Assembly (NCBI RefSeq): GCF_017355265.1
Contig: NZ_JADIJQ010000008.1
Location: forward strand, 46,913 to 110,912
Direction: 5' to 3'
Source of the DNA: Tessaracoccus sp. SD287
GTDB taxonomy: Bacteria; Actinomycetota; Actinomycetes; Propionibacteriales; Propionibacteriaceae
DNA: 64,000 nucleotides
Part shown: positions 17,123 through 25,531 of the stretch, piece by piece
Layout of the letters: every line of letters begins with the position of its first letter
Numbering within the stretch: the first letter of the stretch is position 1
Made by a program: the position numbers and the translations under genes
Notes under the pieces: generated by a model
The model's database searches: none
What the model was told of the DNA's origin: nothing
The model's input: the letters and a program-made list of their open reading frames with translations, nothing else

Positions 17123-17608
17123 TCAGGAGGCGAGAACCTCGTCGAGCAGTACCTCGGCGCGCTCCTCCTCGACCTTCTCGGCCAGGGCAAGCTCCGAGAC
17201 CAGGATCTGTCGGGCCTTGGCCAGCATCCGCTTCTCGCCAGCCGACAGGCCGCGGTCCTTCTCGCGACGCCACAGGTCGCGGACCACCTCTGCCACCTTC
17301 AGCACATTGCCTGAGTGCAGCTTCTCGAGGTTCGCCTTGTACCTGCGCGACCAGTTGGTGGGCTCCTCGGCATGGGGCGCACGCAGCACGCTGAACACGC
17401 GCTCCAGCCCTGCCGCGTCCACCACGTCGCGCACACCCACGAGATCGAGGTTGCAGGCCGGGACCCGCACCACCAGGTCGTTTTGTCCGATGATCCTCAG
17501 GACCAAGTACAGCTGGTCCTCGCCCTTGATTTTCCGGGTCTCAATGTCTTCAATGACAGCCGCCCCATGATTGGGATAGACCACCGTTTCGCCAACCGTA
17601 AACGTCAT
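17123..17608 (-). CDS. carD: CarD family RNA polymerase-binding regulator
   Basis: A roughly 161-residue essential-type actinobacterial transcription factor that binds the RNA polymerase beta subunit and stabilises open promoter complexes. It has the N-terminal RNAP-interaction domain ([21 protein letters not shown]) and a helical DNA-binding C-terminal part ([46 protein letters not shown]). The start at 17608 has GAAAGGGG upstream; an in-frame ATG at 17644 is less well placed. The divergent neighbour is an LpqE-like lipoprotein gene, as in mycobacteria, but ispD is 10.5 kb away instead of adjacent. Confidence 0.95.
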   Translation of the reverse strand: MTFTVGETVVYPNHGAAVIEDIETRKIKGEDQLYLVLRIIGQNDLVVRVPACNLDLVGVRDVVDAAGLERVFSVLRAPHAEEPTNWSRRYKANLEKLHSGNVLKVAEVVRDLWRREKDRGLSAGEKRMLAKARQILVSELALAEKVEEERAEVLLDEVLAS

Positions 17609-17827
17609 GAGAATATTACCCCTTTCGCCACTCAATTCTAGCACGTCGTGGCGGGGTCAGCCTGACCGATCATCCTAGCCACAGCGACGCCCGATGTCTT
17701 GACACCGACCCCGCCGTGTGCCCGGCGTGTCGTCCAGAAGCGCACGTCACTGTGCCAGCGCCAAGGGTTTTCGCTAGTCTACCCGTGGACGCGGGGTGAC
17801 CCGGCAGTGCAGAACGAGGGAGATGAC

Positions 17828-18313
17828 ATGGTTACGGCCCGTATGCGTAGCGCCGCGGCAGCTCTGGCCCTGGCTGGGGTCGTGGCGCTGGGCGGTTGCA
17901 CCAGCACCTTCACCGCCCAGCCCTACACTCCCGGAGTCGGCACGAACATCGACGCAGGACCCGTCAAGGTGCGGGCACTCGTGCTCGTCCTGGACGGCGA
18001 CAGTGCCCGGTTGACCGGCTCGATCGTCGGCATCGAGTCCGACACCCTGGTGGCCATTCGCGGGTACGCCCAGGATGCCTCGTTCACCAACCTGGGCGCG
18101 CTCACCTTCCCCGACGCCCGCATCGCCGTGGCCCCGAACAAGCTCACCTCGCTGACTGACAAGCTCCTCACCACCACCAGCCCTGACCTCACCGCCGGGC
18201 TGACGGCCGAGATCGTCCTCGAGTTCGAGAAGGCCGGCCCCGCCACGCTGCAGGTGCCGGTGGTCAGCTCTGACCACGGCGACTACTCGACGCTGGGAAC
18301 CCCCGGCGCCTGA
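17828..18313 (+). CDS. Putative lipoprotein, LpqE-like
   Basis: A 161-residue secreted lipoprotein. The signal peptide ends in the lipobox VALGGC, with Cys24 as the lipidation site. The remainder is a single beta-rich domain (KVRALVLVLDGDSARLTGSIVG...). Its position, divergent from carD, matches lpqE in mycobacteria, and its size and pattern are compatible, but the function of that family is not established. GAGGGAGATGAC precedes the ATG at 17828. A -10-like TAGTCT lies about 50 bases upstream, so this gene has a normal leader. Confidence 0.8.
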   Translation: MVTARMRSAAAALALAGVVALGGCTSTFTAQPYTPGVGTNIDAGPVKVRALVLVLDGDSARLTGSIVGIESDTLVAIRGYAQDASFTNLGALTFPDARIAVAPNKLTSLTDKLLTTTSPDLTAGLTAEIVLEFEKAGPATLQVPVVSSDHGDYSTLGTPGA

Positions 18314-18335
18314 ACCACCGCCGTGGCCCCAGGGC

Positions 18336-19013
18336 TCAGCCGTCGAACTTGTAGCCGAGCCCGCGCACGGTGAGCACCCGCACCGGACGCGACGGGTCGG
18401 CCTCGATCTTGGAGCGCAGCCGCTTGATGTGCACGTCCAGCGTCTTGGTGTCCCCGACGTAGTCAGCGCCCCAGATGCGGTCGATGAGTTGACCGCGGGT
18501 CATCACCCTGCCGGCGTTGCGCAGCAGCACCTCGAGCAGTTCGAACTCCTTCAGCGCCAGCCGCACCGGGGTGCCGTCGACCGACACCTCGTGGCGCTCC
18601 ACGTCGACGCGCACGCCCTGGCCCTCGACCACGTCGGGGCTCAGGTCCGGATCGACCCCGCGCCGCAGCACGGCGCGGATCCTGGCCACCAGTTCGCGGT
18701 GGCTGAACGGCTTGGTGACGTAGTCGTCGGCGCCCAGTTCCAGGCCCACCACCTTGTCGACCTCCGAGTCACGAGCGGTCACCATGATCACCGCCACATT
18801 GCTGCGCTGCCGCAGCTGGCGGCAGACCTCGGTGCCGGGCATGCCGGGCATCATCAGGTCGAGCAGGACGAGGTCTGCACCGTTGCGCTCCATCTCGGCC
18901 AGACCAGTGGCACCGTCCTCGGCCTCGGCGACGTCGAAGCCCTCGCGGCGCAACATGAATGCCGTCGCCTCACGATAGGACTGCTCGTCCTCGATGATCA
19001 GGATCCTGGCCAT
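18336..19013 (-). CDS. regX3: Response regulator of the RegX3/PhoP phosphate type
   Basis: A 225-residue OmpR-family regulator. The receiver domain has phosphoacceptor Asp52 (LVLLDLMMPG) and the switch residues TARDS and VTKPFS; the C-terminal winged helix ends in VLTVRGLGYKFDG. The ATG at 19013 has AAGGGA five bases upstream. It lies 34 bases downstream of senX3, opposite phoU, and PHO-box-like repeats occupy the shared promoter. That places it as the regulator of phosphate starvation, as RegX3 in mycobacteria and PhoP in streptomycetes. Confidence 0.93.
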   Translation of the reverse strand: MARILIIEDEQSYREATAFMLRREGFDVAEAEDGATGLAEMERNGADLVLLDLMMPGMPGTEVCRQLRQRSNVAVIMVTARDSEVDKVVGLELGADDYVTKPFSHRELVARIRAVLRRGVDPDLSPDVVEGQGVRVDVERHEVSVDGTPVRLALKEFELLEVLLRNAGRVMTRGQLIDRIWGADYVGDTKTLDVHIKRLRSKIEADPSRPVRVLTVRGLGYKFDG

Positions 19014-19047
19014 CAACTTCCCTTCACCGGAGTGGTCACTGTGTGGC

Positions 19048-20196
19048 TCAGCCCTGGTCGGCGTCCGCGCTCGTGCGCGGCAACCGCAGGGTGAACGTGG
19101 AACCCTGACCGGGCTGGCTCCACACGTTCACCGTACCGCCGTGAATTGCCGCCACATGCTTCACGATCGCCAATCCGAGACCGGTGCCACCACTGCTCCT
19201 CGACCGGGCATAGTCGACGCGATAGAACCGTTCGAAAATGCGCTGTTGTTCTTCGGGGTTGATCCCTATGCCATTGTCGGCCACCGCAATCTCGACGAAC
19301 TCGTCGTCGCCGTCGACGACCGTTCGGTAGGTGATGGCGACCCGACTGCCTTCATCGGAATAGACGATGGCGTTCTGCAGCAGGTTGGTGACGGCATCGG
19401 TCAGCCGCCGCGCGTCGCACCGCAGCCCCAGGTGCTCGTCCCCCGCGGTGGCGATGGTGACCTGGCGCTGCTGGGCCAGTTCGCGGGTGCGGTCGATGGC
19501 ACCCTCGACGATGCCGTGCACCTCGGCGACCTCGTCGCCCAGCAGCGGCTCGGCCGCCTGCAACCGGGACAACTCGATGATCTGGCCCACCAGGTCGGCG
19601 AGCCGGCGGGACTCCTTCGACAGGCGCATCGCGAAGTGCTCGACGGCCTGCGGGTCGTCCGCGGCCTCACTGACCGCCTCCGACAGCAACGAGATGGCCC
19701 CAATGGGCGTCTTGAGTTCGTGGGACACGTTCGCGACGAAGTCACGGCGGGTCTCGTCGACCCGCAGCATCGGGGTGCGGTCCTCGGCCAGGACGATGAC
19801 GACGCCGTCGTCAAGCAGCGCGACCCGCACCGTCAGGTGCAGGGTGGACGAGCCGGCGCCACGGCTGACCTCGAGGTCGGTGGTGGTGCGGTGGCCGCTG
19901 ACCCGGCACTCCCGCACCAGGTTGAGGATGGCAGGAATGCCGATGCGGTCGGCGCGGGCCAGGGTGTAGGTGCGGGCAGCGGCATTGGAGCCGATCACCT
20001 CGTCGTGGGGCCCGATCACCATCGCCCCCGCCCTCAGGATGCCGATCATCGTGCGCACCTGGGGATGCACCTCGCCGAATCTGCTCACCGCTTGGCTCCG
20101 GGCAGCTCGCCAGACGCGCCAGCGGACCGCGACAGCGCCGATGACGATGCCGACCACCAGGCACCCGGCCAACGCCGCTGCTAACCACCACTCCAC
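19048..20196 (-). CDS. senX3: Phosphate-sensing histidine kinase SenX3/PhoR type
   Basis: A 382-residue kinase with an N-terminal membrane segment (WLAAALAGCLVVGIVIGAVAV), a PAS-like sensor region, a HisKA box with His159 (DFVANVSHELKTPIG), and a C-terminal ATPase domain (NLLQNAIVYS, DNGIG, GGTGLGLAIVKH, GQGSTF). The short sensor without a large extracellular loop fits SenX3. GTG at 20196 follows a TAAGCT hexamer by six bases with no Shine-Dalgarno, so it is probably leaderless. It is followed by regX3. Confidence 0.93.
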   Translation of the reverse strand: MEWWLAAALAGCLVVGIVIGAVAVRWRVWRAARSQAVSRFGEVHPQVRTMIGILRAGAMVIGPHDEVIGSNAAARTYTLARADRIGIPAILNLVRECRVSGHRTTTDLEVSRGAGSSTLHLTVRVALLDDGVVIVLAEDRTPMLRVDETRRDFVANVSHELKTPIGAISLLSEAVSEAADDPQAVEHFAMRLSKESRRLADLVGQIIELSRLQAAEPLLGDEVAEVHGIVEGAIDRTRELAQQRQVTIATAGDEHLGLRCDARRLTDAVTNLLQNAIVYSDEGSRVAITYRTVVDGDDEFVEIAVADNGIGINPEEQQRIFERFYRVDYARSRSSGGTGLGLAIVKHVAAIHGGTVNVWSQPGQGSTFTLRLPRTSADADQG

Positions 20197-20208
20197 GCCG
20201 CCAGCTTA
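20194..20208 (-). promoter_or_regulatory. Leaderless-type promoter of senX3
   Basis: On the minus strand TAAGCT (20208-20203) ends six bases before the GTG start (20196-20194). No ribosome-binding site is present. Confidence 0.5.
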
Positions 20209-20244
20209 GGGTGCGGCCCGCCTCGGTGCGTCCCCGGACCACCC

Positions 20245-20277
20245 GTTCAGGTGCTGTTCACCAGCGGTTCACCGTCA
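20245..20277. promoter_or_regulatory. PHO box: three tandem 11-base repeats
   Basis: Three contiguous 11-base units each begin with GTTCA: GTTCAGGTGCT, GTTCACCAGCG and GTTCACCGTCA. Actinobacterial PHO boxes are tandem 11-base direct repeats with a GTTCACC core, bound by PhoP in Streptomyces, with RegX3 recognising similar repeats. The site lies between senX3 and phoU, so it probably gives autoregulation of both directions. Confidence 0.8.
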
Positions 20278-20424
20278 CTGCCCCACACGGTCGTCTGGGA
20301 CCCCTAGTCTCTGACCCGAAGCCCGCCGGTCGGCCCGTCGCGGTGCCGATAACTATCGCCTGTAGTAGATTAGGATGTTTGCAGTTGGTCCAGTGCCAGC
20401 CGCAGACGAGGGAAGGACGCACCG

Positions 20425-21102
20425 ATGCGCGCGATGCGAGAGAACTACCACGACGAGCTCAACTCGGTCATCAGTGACCTGGTCGCCATGACCGAGCTGG
20501 TGCAAATCGCGCTGAGGGACTCCACGCGTGCCCTGCTCGAGGCAGACCTGACCCTCGCCGAGCAGGTCATCAGCAACGACGCCAGGATCGACGCGATGAA
20601 CGACGACCTGGAGCAGCGGGCCTTCGTGCTGCTCGCGCGCCAGGCTCCGGTCGCCGGGGAACTGCGCACCATCGTGGCCGCGATGAAGATGATCTTCGAG
20701 CTGGCGCGGATGGGCGACCTGTCGGCCCACATCGCCAAGATCGCACGGTTGCGCTACCCCGAGAAGGCGCTGCCGAGCGACCTGGAGCCCAGCTTCGCGC
20801 GGATGGCCGAACTGGCCGGTGAGATGGTCGCCACCGCCAACCTGACGCTGACCAAGCGCGACACCTCGGTGGCCCTGACCCTGGCCGACGAGGACGAGGA
20901 GATGGACAAGCTTCGTCGTGACCAGTTCAAGGTGCTGCTGAGCGACCAGTGGCAGCACGGCGTCGAGAAGGCCGTGGACGCGGCCCTGCTCGGCCGTTAC
21001 TACGAGCGGATCGCGGACCACGCGGTGGCGCTGGGCCGTCGCATCATCTACATCATCACCGGCGAGGCGCCCGAGGGCGAGAACTGGCCGAACACGTTCT
21101 AG
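20425..21102 (+). CDS. phoU: Phosphate transport regulator PhoU
   Basis: A 225-residue all-helical protein with two three-helix PhoU repeats. It dampens phosphate-starvation signalling by linking the Pst transporter to the SenX3/PhoR kinase. Characteristic text includes MTELVQIALRDSTRALLEADLTLAEQVI, MKMIFELARMGDLSAHIAKIA and LLGRYYERIADHAVALGRRI. It starts at ATG 20425 with GGAAGGA seven bases upstream; an ATG three codons later is possible. It is divergent from senX3-regX3 and ends in a clear terminator. Pst transporter genes are not in the window. Confidence 0.94.
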   Translation: MRAMRENYHDELNSVISDLVAMTELVQIALRDSTRALLEADLTLAEQVISNDARIDAMNDDLEQRAFVLLARQAPVAGELRTIVAAMKMIFELARMGDLSAHIAKIARLRYPEKALPSDLEPSFARMAELAGEMVATANLTLTKRDTSVALTLADEDEEMDKLRRDQFKVLLSDQWQHGVEKAVDAALLGRYYERIADHAVALGRRIIYIITGEAPEGENWPNTF

Positions 21103-21116
21103 TTGCTGACGAGCAG

Positions 21117-21151
21117 GAAGACCCCGGGGCGGCGCGCGCCCCGGGGTCTTC
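21117..21151. terminator. Terminator between phoU and gpmA
   Basis: A perfect 14-base stem (GAAGACCCCGGGGC at 21117-21130; complement 21138-21151) with a seven-base loop. It lies between convergent genes and is usable from both strands. Confidence 0.88.
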
Positions 21152-21182
21152 GTGTCTGGTGGGACTGGTGCTCCCCCCGGGG

Positions 21183-21932
21183 CTACTTCTTGCCCTGGTT
21201 CTTGACTGCCTCGATGGAGGCGGCAGCAGCCTCCGGGTCGAGGTAGCGACCGCCGCGGGTGACCGGGGCGAAGTCGTCGTCCAGTTCGTAGAACAGGGGC
21301 ACCCCTGTCGGGATGTTCAGGCCCGAGATGTCGTCGTCGGAGATGCCGTCCAGGTGCTTGACCAGCGCCCGCAGGGAGTTGCCGTGGGCAGCGATCAGTA
21401 CGGTCTTGCCGGCGGCCAGGTCAGGCTTGATGTCGGACTCCCAGTAGGGCAGCATCCGGGCGACGACGTCCTTGAGGCACTCGGTCAGGGGACGCTCGTT
21501 GGCGGGGATGTCGGCGTAGCGCGGGTCGTGGTACTGGCTGTACTCGCCGTCCTGGTCGATCGGCGGCGGCGGCACGTCGTAGCTGCGACGCCACTGCATG
21601 AACTGCTCCTCGCCGAACTGGTCGCGGATCTCCGTCTTGTTGAGGCCCTGGAGCTTGCCGTAGTGGCGTTCGTTCAGGCGCCAACTGCGCTTGACCGGAA
21701 TCCAGTGGCGGTCGCACCCGTCCAGGGTGATCTGGGCAGTGTGGATGGCGCGACGCAGCAAGGAGGTGTGCAGCACATCGGGCAGCAGGCCCTCGGCCTC
21801 CAGCAGCCCGGCGGCCTTCTCGGCCTCGCCCACGCCCTTCTCGTTGATGTCGACGTCCACCCAGCCGGTGAACAGGTTTTTGGCGTTCCATTCGCTCTCA
21901 CCGTGGCGGAGCAGGATCAGCTTCGAGGTCAT
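21183..21932 (-). CDS. gpmA: 2,3-bisphosphoglycerate-dependent phosphoglycerate mutase
   Basis: A 249-residue glycolytic mutase that interconverts 3- and 2-phosphoglycerate. The phosphohistidine motif is [12 protein letters not shown] (His10). [22 protein letters not shown] and the second histidine in [17 protein letters not shown] are all in place. The start at 21932 (MTSKLI) follows TAGAAT by seven bases without a Shine-Dalgarno; the ATG seven codons upstream is unlikely. gpm next to the senX3-regX3/phoU locus is a conserved actinobacterial arrangement. Confidence 0.95.
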   Translation of the reverse strand: MTSKLILLRHGESEWNAKNLFTGWVDVDINEKGVGEAEKAAGLLEAEGLLPDVLHTSLLRRAIHTAQITLDGCDRHWIPVKRSWRLNERHYGKLQGLNKTEIRDQFGEEQFMQWRRSYDVPPPPIDQDGEYSQYHDPRYADIPANERPLTECLKDVVARMLPYWESDIKPDLAAGKTVLIAAHGNSLRALVKHLDGISDDDISGLNIPTGVPLFYELDDDFAPVTRGGRYLDPEAAAASIEAVKNQGKK

Positions 21933-21945
21933 GCGGGTGATTCTA
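21930..21945 (-). promoter_or_regulatory. Leaderless-type promoter of gpmA
   Basis: On the minus strand TAGAAT (21945-21940) ends seven bases before the ATG (21932-21930). It lies back-to-back with the similar promoter of the divergent kinase gene. Confidence 0.5.
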
Positions 21946-21985
21946 GCGAGCACGCCGGACCGGCGTTCGGGTGGGTTCGGCTGAC

Positions 21986-22000
21986 TAGGCTGACGGCATG
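21986..22000 (+). promoter_or_regulatory. Leaderless-type promoter of the second kinase gene
   Basis: TAGGCT (21986-21991) ends six bases before the ATG at 21998, and no Shine-Dalgarno precedes the start. Confidence 0.5.
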
Positions 22001-23521
22001 CCCGATTCCCGCACAGCGATGCAGGTGAGCATCCGCACCCGGATCATCGCCCTGGTCATCCTGTTGACGGCGCTGGCGTTGGCCGTGTCGGGGTTCACCC
22101 TGTACGTCCTGCAACGGGCCAACACCCTGACCCGGGTCGACGACTACCTGCTCAAGGTTGAGGAGGAGTTGAAGATCCTGGCCCAGGACGGCGTTGATCC
22201 CGTCACCGGCGAGCAGTTCACCGGCCCCAGCGAGGTGCTGCGCACCTACCTCGAGCGCAACGTGTTGGCCGCCAACGAGGGACAGGTCGCCGTCGTCGCC
22301 GGGAAGATCCGCTGGACCGCCGCCGAGGGTGTGGCGCTGCGGCCCGAGGACGATGCCGAGATGATGCGCCAGTTGGTGCCGCTGGCCGACCTCGACCGTG
22401 TCTCCCGCGGCCAGATCCAGACCGCATCGGGTCGTTACGTGTACTTGGTCGTCCCCTTGCACTTCACCTCGCTGGGCGACTCCTCCGAGGCCCGGGGCGC
22501 GCTCATCCACGTCCACGACCTCGACGTGGAGCAGGCCCTCATTGACCAGACCGTCAGGCAGTATGCGATCGTCGCCAGCGGTGCCCTCGCCCTGGTCTCG
22601 GTGCTGGTGTGGCTGGTCGTGGGACGCCTGCTGCGGCCCATCGAATGGTTGCGCCGGACCACCCAGTCCATTGGGGAGGACGACCTCACCACCCGCATTC
22701 CCGTGCAGAGCCGTGACGACCTGGGCGGGCTGACGACCAGCATCAACGGCATGCTCGACCGGGTGCAGCACTCCTTCGAGAGCCAGCGCACCCTGCTCGA
22801 TGACGTGGGCCACGAGCTGCGCACCCCCATCACCATCGTCCGGGGCCACCTGGAACTGCTCGACCCCCACGACCCCGATGACGTGACCGCCACCCGCGAC
22901 CTGGCCCTGGACGAGTTGCAGCGGATGGGGAACCTCGTCAACGACCTGCTGCTGCTGGCCACCTCATCCCGCCCGGACTTCATCCAACCCGGCTGGGTCG
23001 ACGTGGCCACCCTGCTGGACTCCACCTTTGAGAAGGCCCGGGCGCTCGGGCCCCGGACGTGGCGCATCTCCGCCATGGCCTCCGGTGAATGCTGGCTCGA
23101 CGAGACCCGGATCACCCAAGCCTGGCTGCAACTGGCCGCCAATGCGGTGAAGTACTCCCAGCCTGAGACCACCATCGCCCTGGGCACCCGAGTGACCCGA
23201 GGCGAGTTGCACCTGTGGGTCACCGACCAGGGCATTGGCATCGCCGAGGAGGACCTGGTCCGCGTCCGGGAGCGCTTCGGCCGCAGCCGGGCAGCCGCGA
23301 ACCGGGCCGATGGGGCCGGGCTGGGCCTGAGCATCGTCGAGACCATCGTCTCGGGCCACCACGGACGGTTGCAGATCGACAGCCAACCGGGCAGCGGGTC
23401 GACGTTCACGATCGTCCTGCCCATCACCGCCGGCGAGGGCACCGAGGTCGATGGGTATCGTGGCGGACATCGTGTCGCTGCGTCGGCACCGGCTGGCGAG
23501 GACGAGGAGGGGTCGCCGTGA
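21998..23521 (+). CDS. Sensor histidine kinase with HAMP domain
   Basis: A 507-residue two-component sensor. Transmembrane helix 1 spans about residues 15-38, followed by an extracellular sensor domain of about 150 residues, helix 2 (about 190-212), a HAMP linker ([24 protein letters not shown]), a HisKA box with His272 ([19 protein letters not shown]), and an ATPase domain ([26 protein letters not shown]). The response regulator follows with a four-base GTGA overlap. The stimulus is unknown. The nearby convergent gene for an Asp-rich membrane protein could be a target or partner (inference). Confidence 0.92.
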   Translation: MPDSRTAMQVSIRTRIIALVILLTALALAVSGFTLYVLQRANTLTRVDDYLLKVEEELKILAQDGVDPVTGEQFTGPSEVLRTYLERNVLAANEGQVAVVAGKIRWTAAEGVALRPEDDAEMMRQLVPLADLDRVSRGQIQTASGRYVYLVVPLHFTSLGDSSEARGALIHVHDLDVEQALIDQTVRQYAIVASGALALVSVLVWLVVGRLLRPIEWLRRTTQSIGEDDLTTRIPVQSRDDLGGLTTSINGMLDRVQHSFESQRTLLDDVGHELRTPITIVRGHLELLDPHDPDDVTATRDLALDELQRMGNLVNDLLLLATSSRPDFIQPGWVDVATLLDSTFEKARALGPRTWRISAMASGECWLDETRITQAWLQLAANAVKYSQPETTIALGTRVTRGELHLWVTDQGIGIAEEDLVRVRERFGRSRAAANRADGAGLGLSIVETIVSGHHGRLQIDSQPGSGSTFTIVLPITAGEGTEVDGYRGGHRVAASAPAGEDEEGSP

Positions 23522-24189
23522 GCACCATCCTGATCATCGAGGACGAGGTTCGCATCTCGAGCTTCATTGCCAAGGGTTTACAGGCTGCGGGCTTCACCAC
23601 CCACGCCACCACCTCGGGGGTGGAGGGGGTGCAGCACGCCGTGCACGGCAACTTCGACCTGGTCGTACTGGACGTGGGGTTGCCCGACATTGACGGATTC
23701 CAGGTGCTGGAGCGGTTGCGCGGCCAGGGGGTGAACGTCCCGGTCATCATGCTGACCGCTCGCGGATCGGTCACCGACCGCGTCGCCGGCCTCGAGGGCG
23801 GAGCCGACGATTACATGTCCAAGCCGTTCAGCTTCGAGGAGTTGCTGGCCAGGGTGAAGCTGCGACTGCGGACCGAACCGTCCACCGATTCCGGCACCCG
23901 GACCGCCACCACGATCTCGTACCACGGGTTGAGCCTGGACTACCGCACCCGACGCGCCGAGGTCGACGGCCGCCAGGTCGACCTGTCCGCCCGGGAGTTC
24001 GCCCTGGCCGAGACCTTCCTGCGCCACCCCGAGCAGGTCTTCAGCCGTGAGCAGTTGCTGTCCAACGTGTGGGGCTACGACTTCGACCCGAACTCGAACG
24101 TGGTCGACGTGTACGTGCGCTACCTGCGCAAGAAGCTCGGTGCCGAGCGGATCGAGACCGTGCGCGGCATGGGCTACCGGCTGGTCTGA
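23518..24189 (+). CDS. OmpR-family response regulator
   Basis: A 223-residue partner of the preceding kinase. The receiver domain has phosphoacceptor Asp52 (LVVLDVGLPD), TARGS and MSKPFS; the winged-helix effector domain ends in IETVRGMGYRLV. The GTG start at 23518 overlaps the kinase stop and has GAGGAGGGG upstream, which indicates translational coupling. It resembles MprA/TrcR-type actinobacterial regulators, but its target genes cannot be named from the window. Confidence 0.92.
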   Translation: MSTILIIEDEVRISSFIAKGLQAAGFTTHATTSGVEGVQHAVHGNFDLVVLDVGLPDIDGFQVLERLRGQGVNVPVIMLTARGSVTDRVAGLEGGADDYMSKPFSFEELLARVKLRLRTEPSTDSGTRTATTISYHGLSLDYRTRRAEVDGRQVDLSAREFALAETFLRHPEQVFSREQLLSNVWGYDFDPNSNVVDVYVRYLRKKLGAERIETVRGMGYRLV

Positions 24190-24218
24190 GCGAGCGCGCC
24201 CTGCTGCTCCCGCGACGC

Positions 24219-24626
24219 TCAGTCGTCGTCGTCCACCTCGTCGTCATCGTCATCGTCGGTGTCGTCGTCATCGTCGGTGTCGTAGACGACCTTCTTCGGC
24301 GGGGCCTGGGTGACCTTCTTGGCGGTGGGCCTGGCCACCTGCGGCGATGTGGACGTGGCTGGTGCTGCCGGCTGAGTCGTCCTCGCCGCTGCGGGGGTGC
24401 TGGGCCCAGCAGTCGTCGCCGCAGTGGTCGTCGTCGCAGTCGGCGGCGCCGACGTGGTGGGGTCGGGCAGCGAACCCACCGTCACGGCGGGTTGGGTGCC
24501 GACCGTGATCGCGGGATTGTTGGGCTCCTCGCCCCGGTCGGTGGCGGCTGCGGCCCAGACACCGCCGCCCACGCCCACCAGTCCCAGGAGCAGGGCGATG
24601 ATCCATCCGTACGACTTGCCCGACAT
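24219..24626 (-). CDS. Small membrane-anchored protein with Thr/Pro linker and Asp-rich tail
   Basis: A 135-residue protein of unknown function. One N-terminal transmembrane helix (WIIALLLGLVGVGGGVWAAAA, residues 8-28) is followed by a low-complexity Thr/Ala/Pro extracellular region (about 55-105). The tail of about 20 residues is almost entirely Asp, broken only by T, E and V. The tail could bind divalent cations such as calcium, but no EF-hand or RTX pattern is present. GAGGGG precedes the ATG. It is convergent with the two-component regulator, ending 29 bases from it. Homology was not recognised. Confidence 0.7.
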   Translation of the reverse strand: MSGKSYGWIIALLLGLVGVGGGVWAAAATDRGEEPNNPAITVGTQPAVTVGSLPDPTTSAPPTATTTTAATTAGPSTPAAARTTQPAAPATSTSPQVARPTAKKVTQAPPKKVVYDTDDDDDTDDDDDDEVDDDD

Positions 24627-24760
24627 GTTCGTTTCCCCTCAGTTCGTGGTCCCACCCCACCATCGGCAGATGAGGTGACGGGGACGCCACGATGAGAGAA
24701 CTCTCATCCGCGCCGCTGGACCCGGTGCGGCACCTGAGGCTCGCATGCCAGACTCGAACC

Positions 24761-25531
24761 ATGAGCCACACCCCGCCCCCCACCACCCCACCGACCCGCA
24801 CGGCGCTGGTCACCGGCGCCTCGTCCGGCATCGGCGCCGCCACCGCACGCTGGCTTGCCGACAACGGCTACCAGGTGCTGTTGGCGGCCCGTCGCGTTGA
24901 CCGGCTCGCCGAGGTCGCTGCCGAGACCGGCGGACAGGTGGTCCGCTGCGACATCACCGACCCGGCCGAGGTCGCCGCACTGGCCCAGGCCGTCGGCGAT
25001 TCGCTCGACCTGCTGGTCAACAACGCCGGGATGGCGTTGGGCCAGGACCCGCTGAGCAGCGCCGACCTGGACCAGTGGGAGCAGATGTACCGGACCAATG
25101 TGCTGGGCACCGCGCGGGTCACCCAGGCCCTGCTGCCCGCCCTGGAGGCGGCCCGCGGGTGCATCGTGTTCGTCACCTCGACCGCAGCCGACGCCCCCTA
25201 CGAGGGCGGCGGTGGCTACAACGCCGCCAAGACCGGCGAGCGGGCCATGGTGGGGGCGCTGCGTCTGGAGATCGTCGAGCGGCCGATCAGGGTCTGCGAG
25301 ATCTCCCCCGGCATGGTGGCCACCGAGGAGTTCTCGCTGACCCGTTTCGGGGGTGACCGGGACCGCGCCGCGTCGGTCTACCAGGGCGTGGACGAGCCGC
25401 TGCTGGCCGACGACATCGCCGAGTGCATCGGTTGGATCGCCACCCGCCCGGCGCATGTCAACATTGACCGGATGGTGGTGCGTCCCCGGGCGCAGGCGGC
25501 CAACCACAAGGTGCATCGGCGGACCACATGA
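24761..25531 (+). CDS. Short-chain dehydrogenase/reductase
   Basis: A roughly 256-residue SDR oxidoreductase. The cofactor motif TGASSGIGAATARWL, the NNAG motif (LLVNNAGMAL), catalytic Ser in VTSTAADAP and YxxxK (YNAAK) are present, followed by SPGMVATEEFSLTRFGG. The pattern resembles YdfG/serine 3-dehydrogenase-like SDRs, but the substrate cannot be predicted. The start at 24761 gives the usual N-terminus; an ATG 23 codons upstream is not supported. The CPBP-like gene follows with an ATGA overlap. Confidence 0.9.
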   Translation: MSHTPPPTTPPTRTALVTGASSGIGAATARWLADNGYQVLLAARRVDRLAEVAAETGGQVVRCDITDPAEVAALAQAVGDSLDLLVNNAGMALGQDPLSSADLDQWEQMYRTNVLGTARVTQALLPALEAARGCIVFVTSTAADAPYEGGGGYNAAKTGERAMVGALRLEIVERPIRVCEISPGMVATEEFSLTRFGGDRDRAASVYQGVDEPLLADDIAECIGWIATRPAHVNIDRMVVRPRAQAANHKVHRRTT

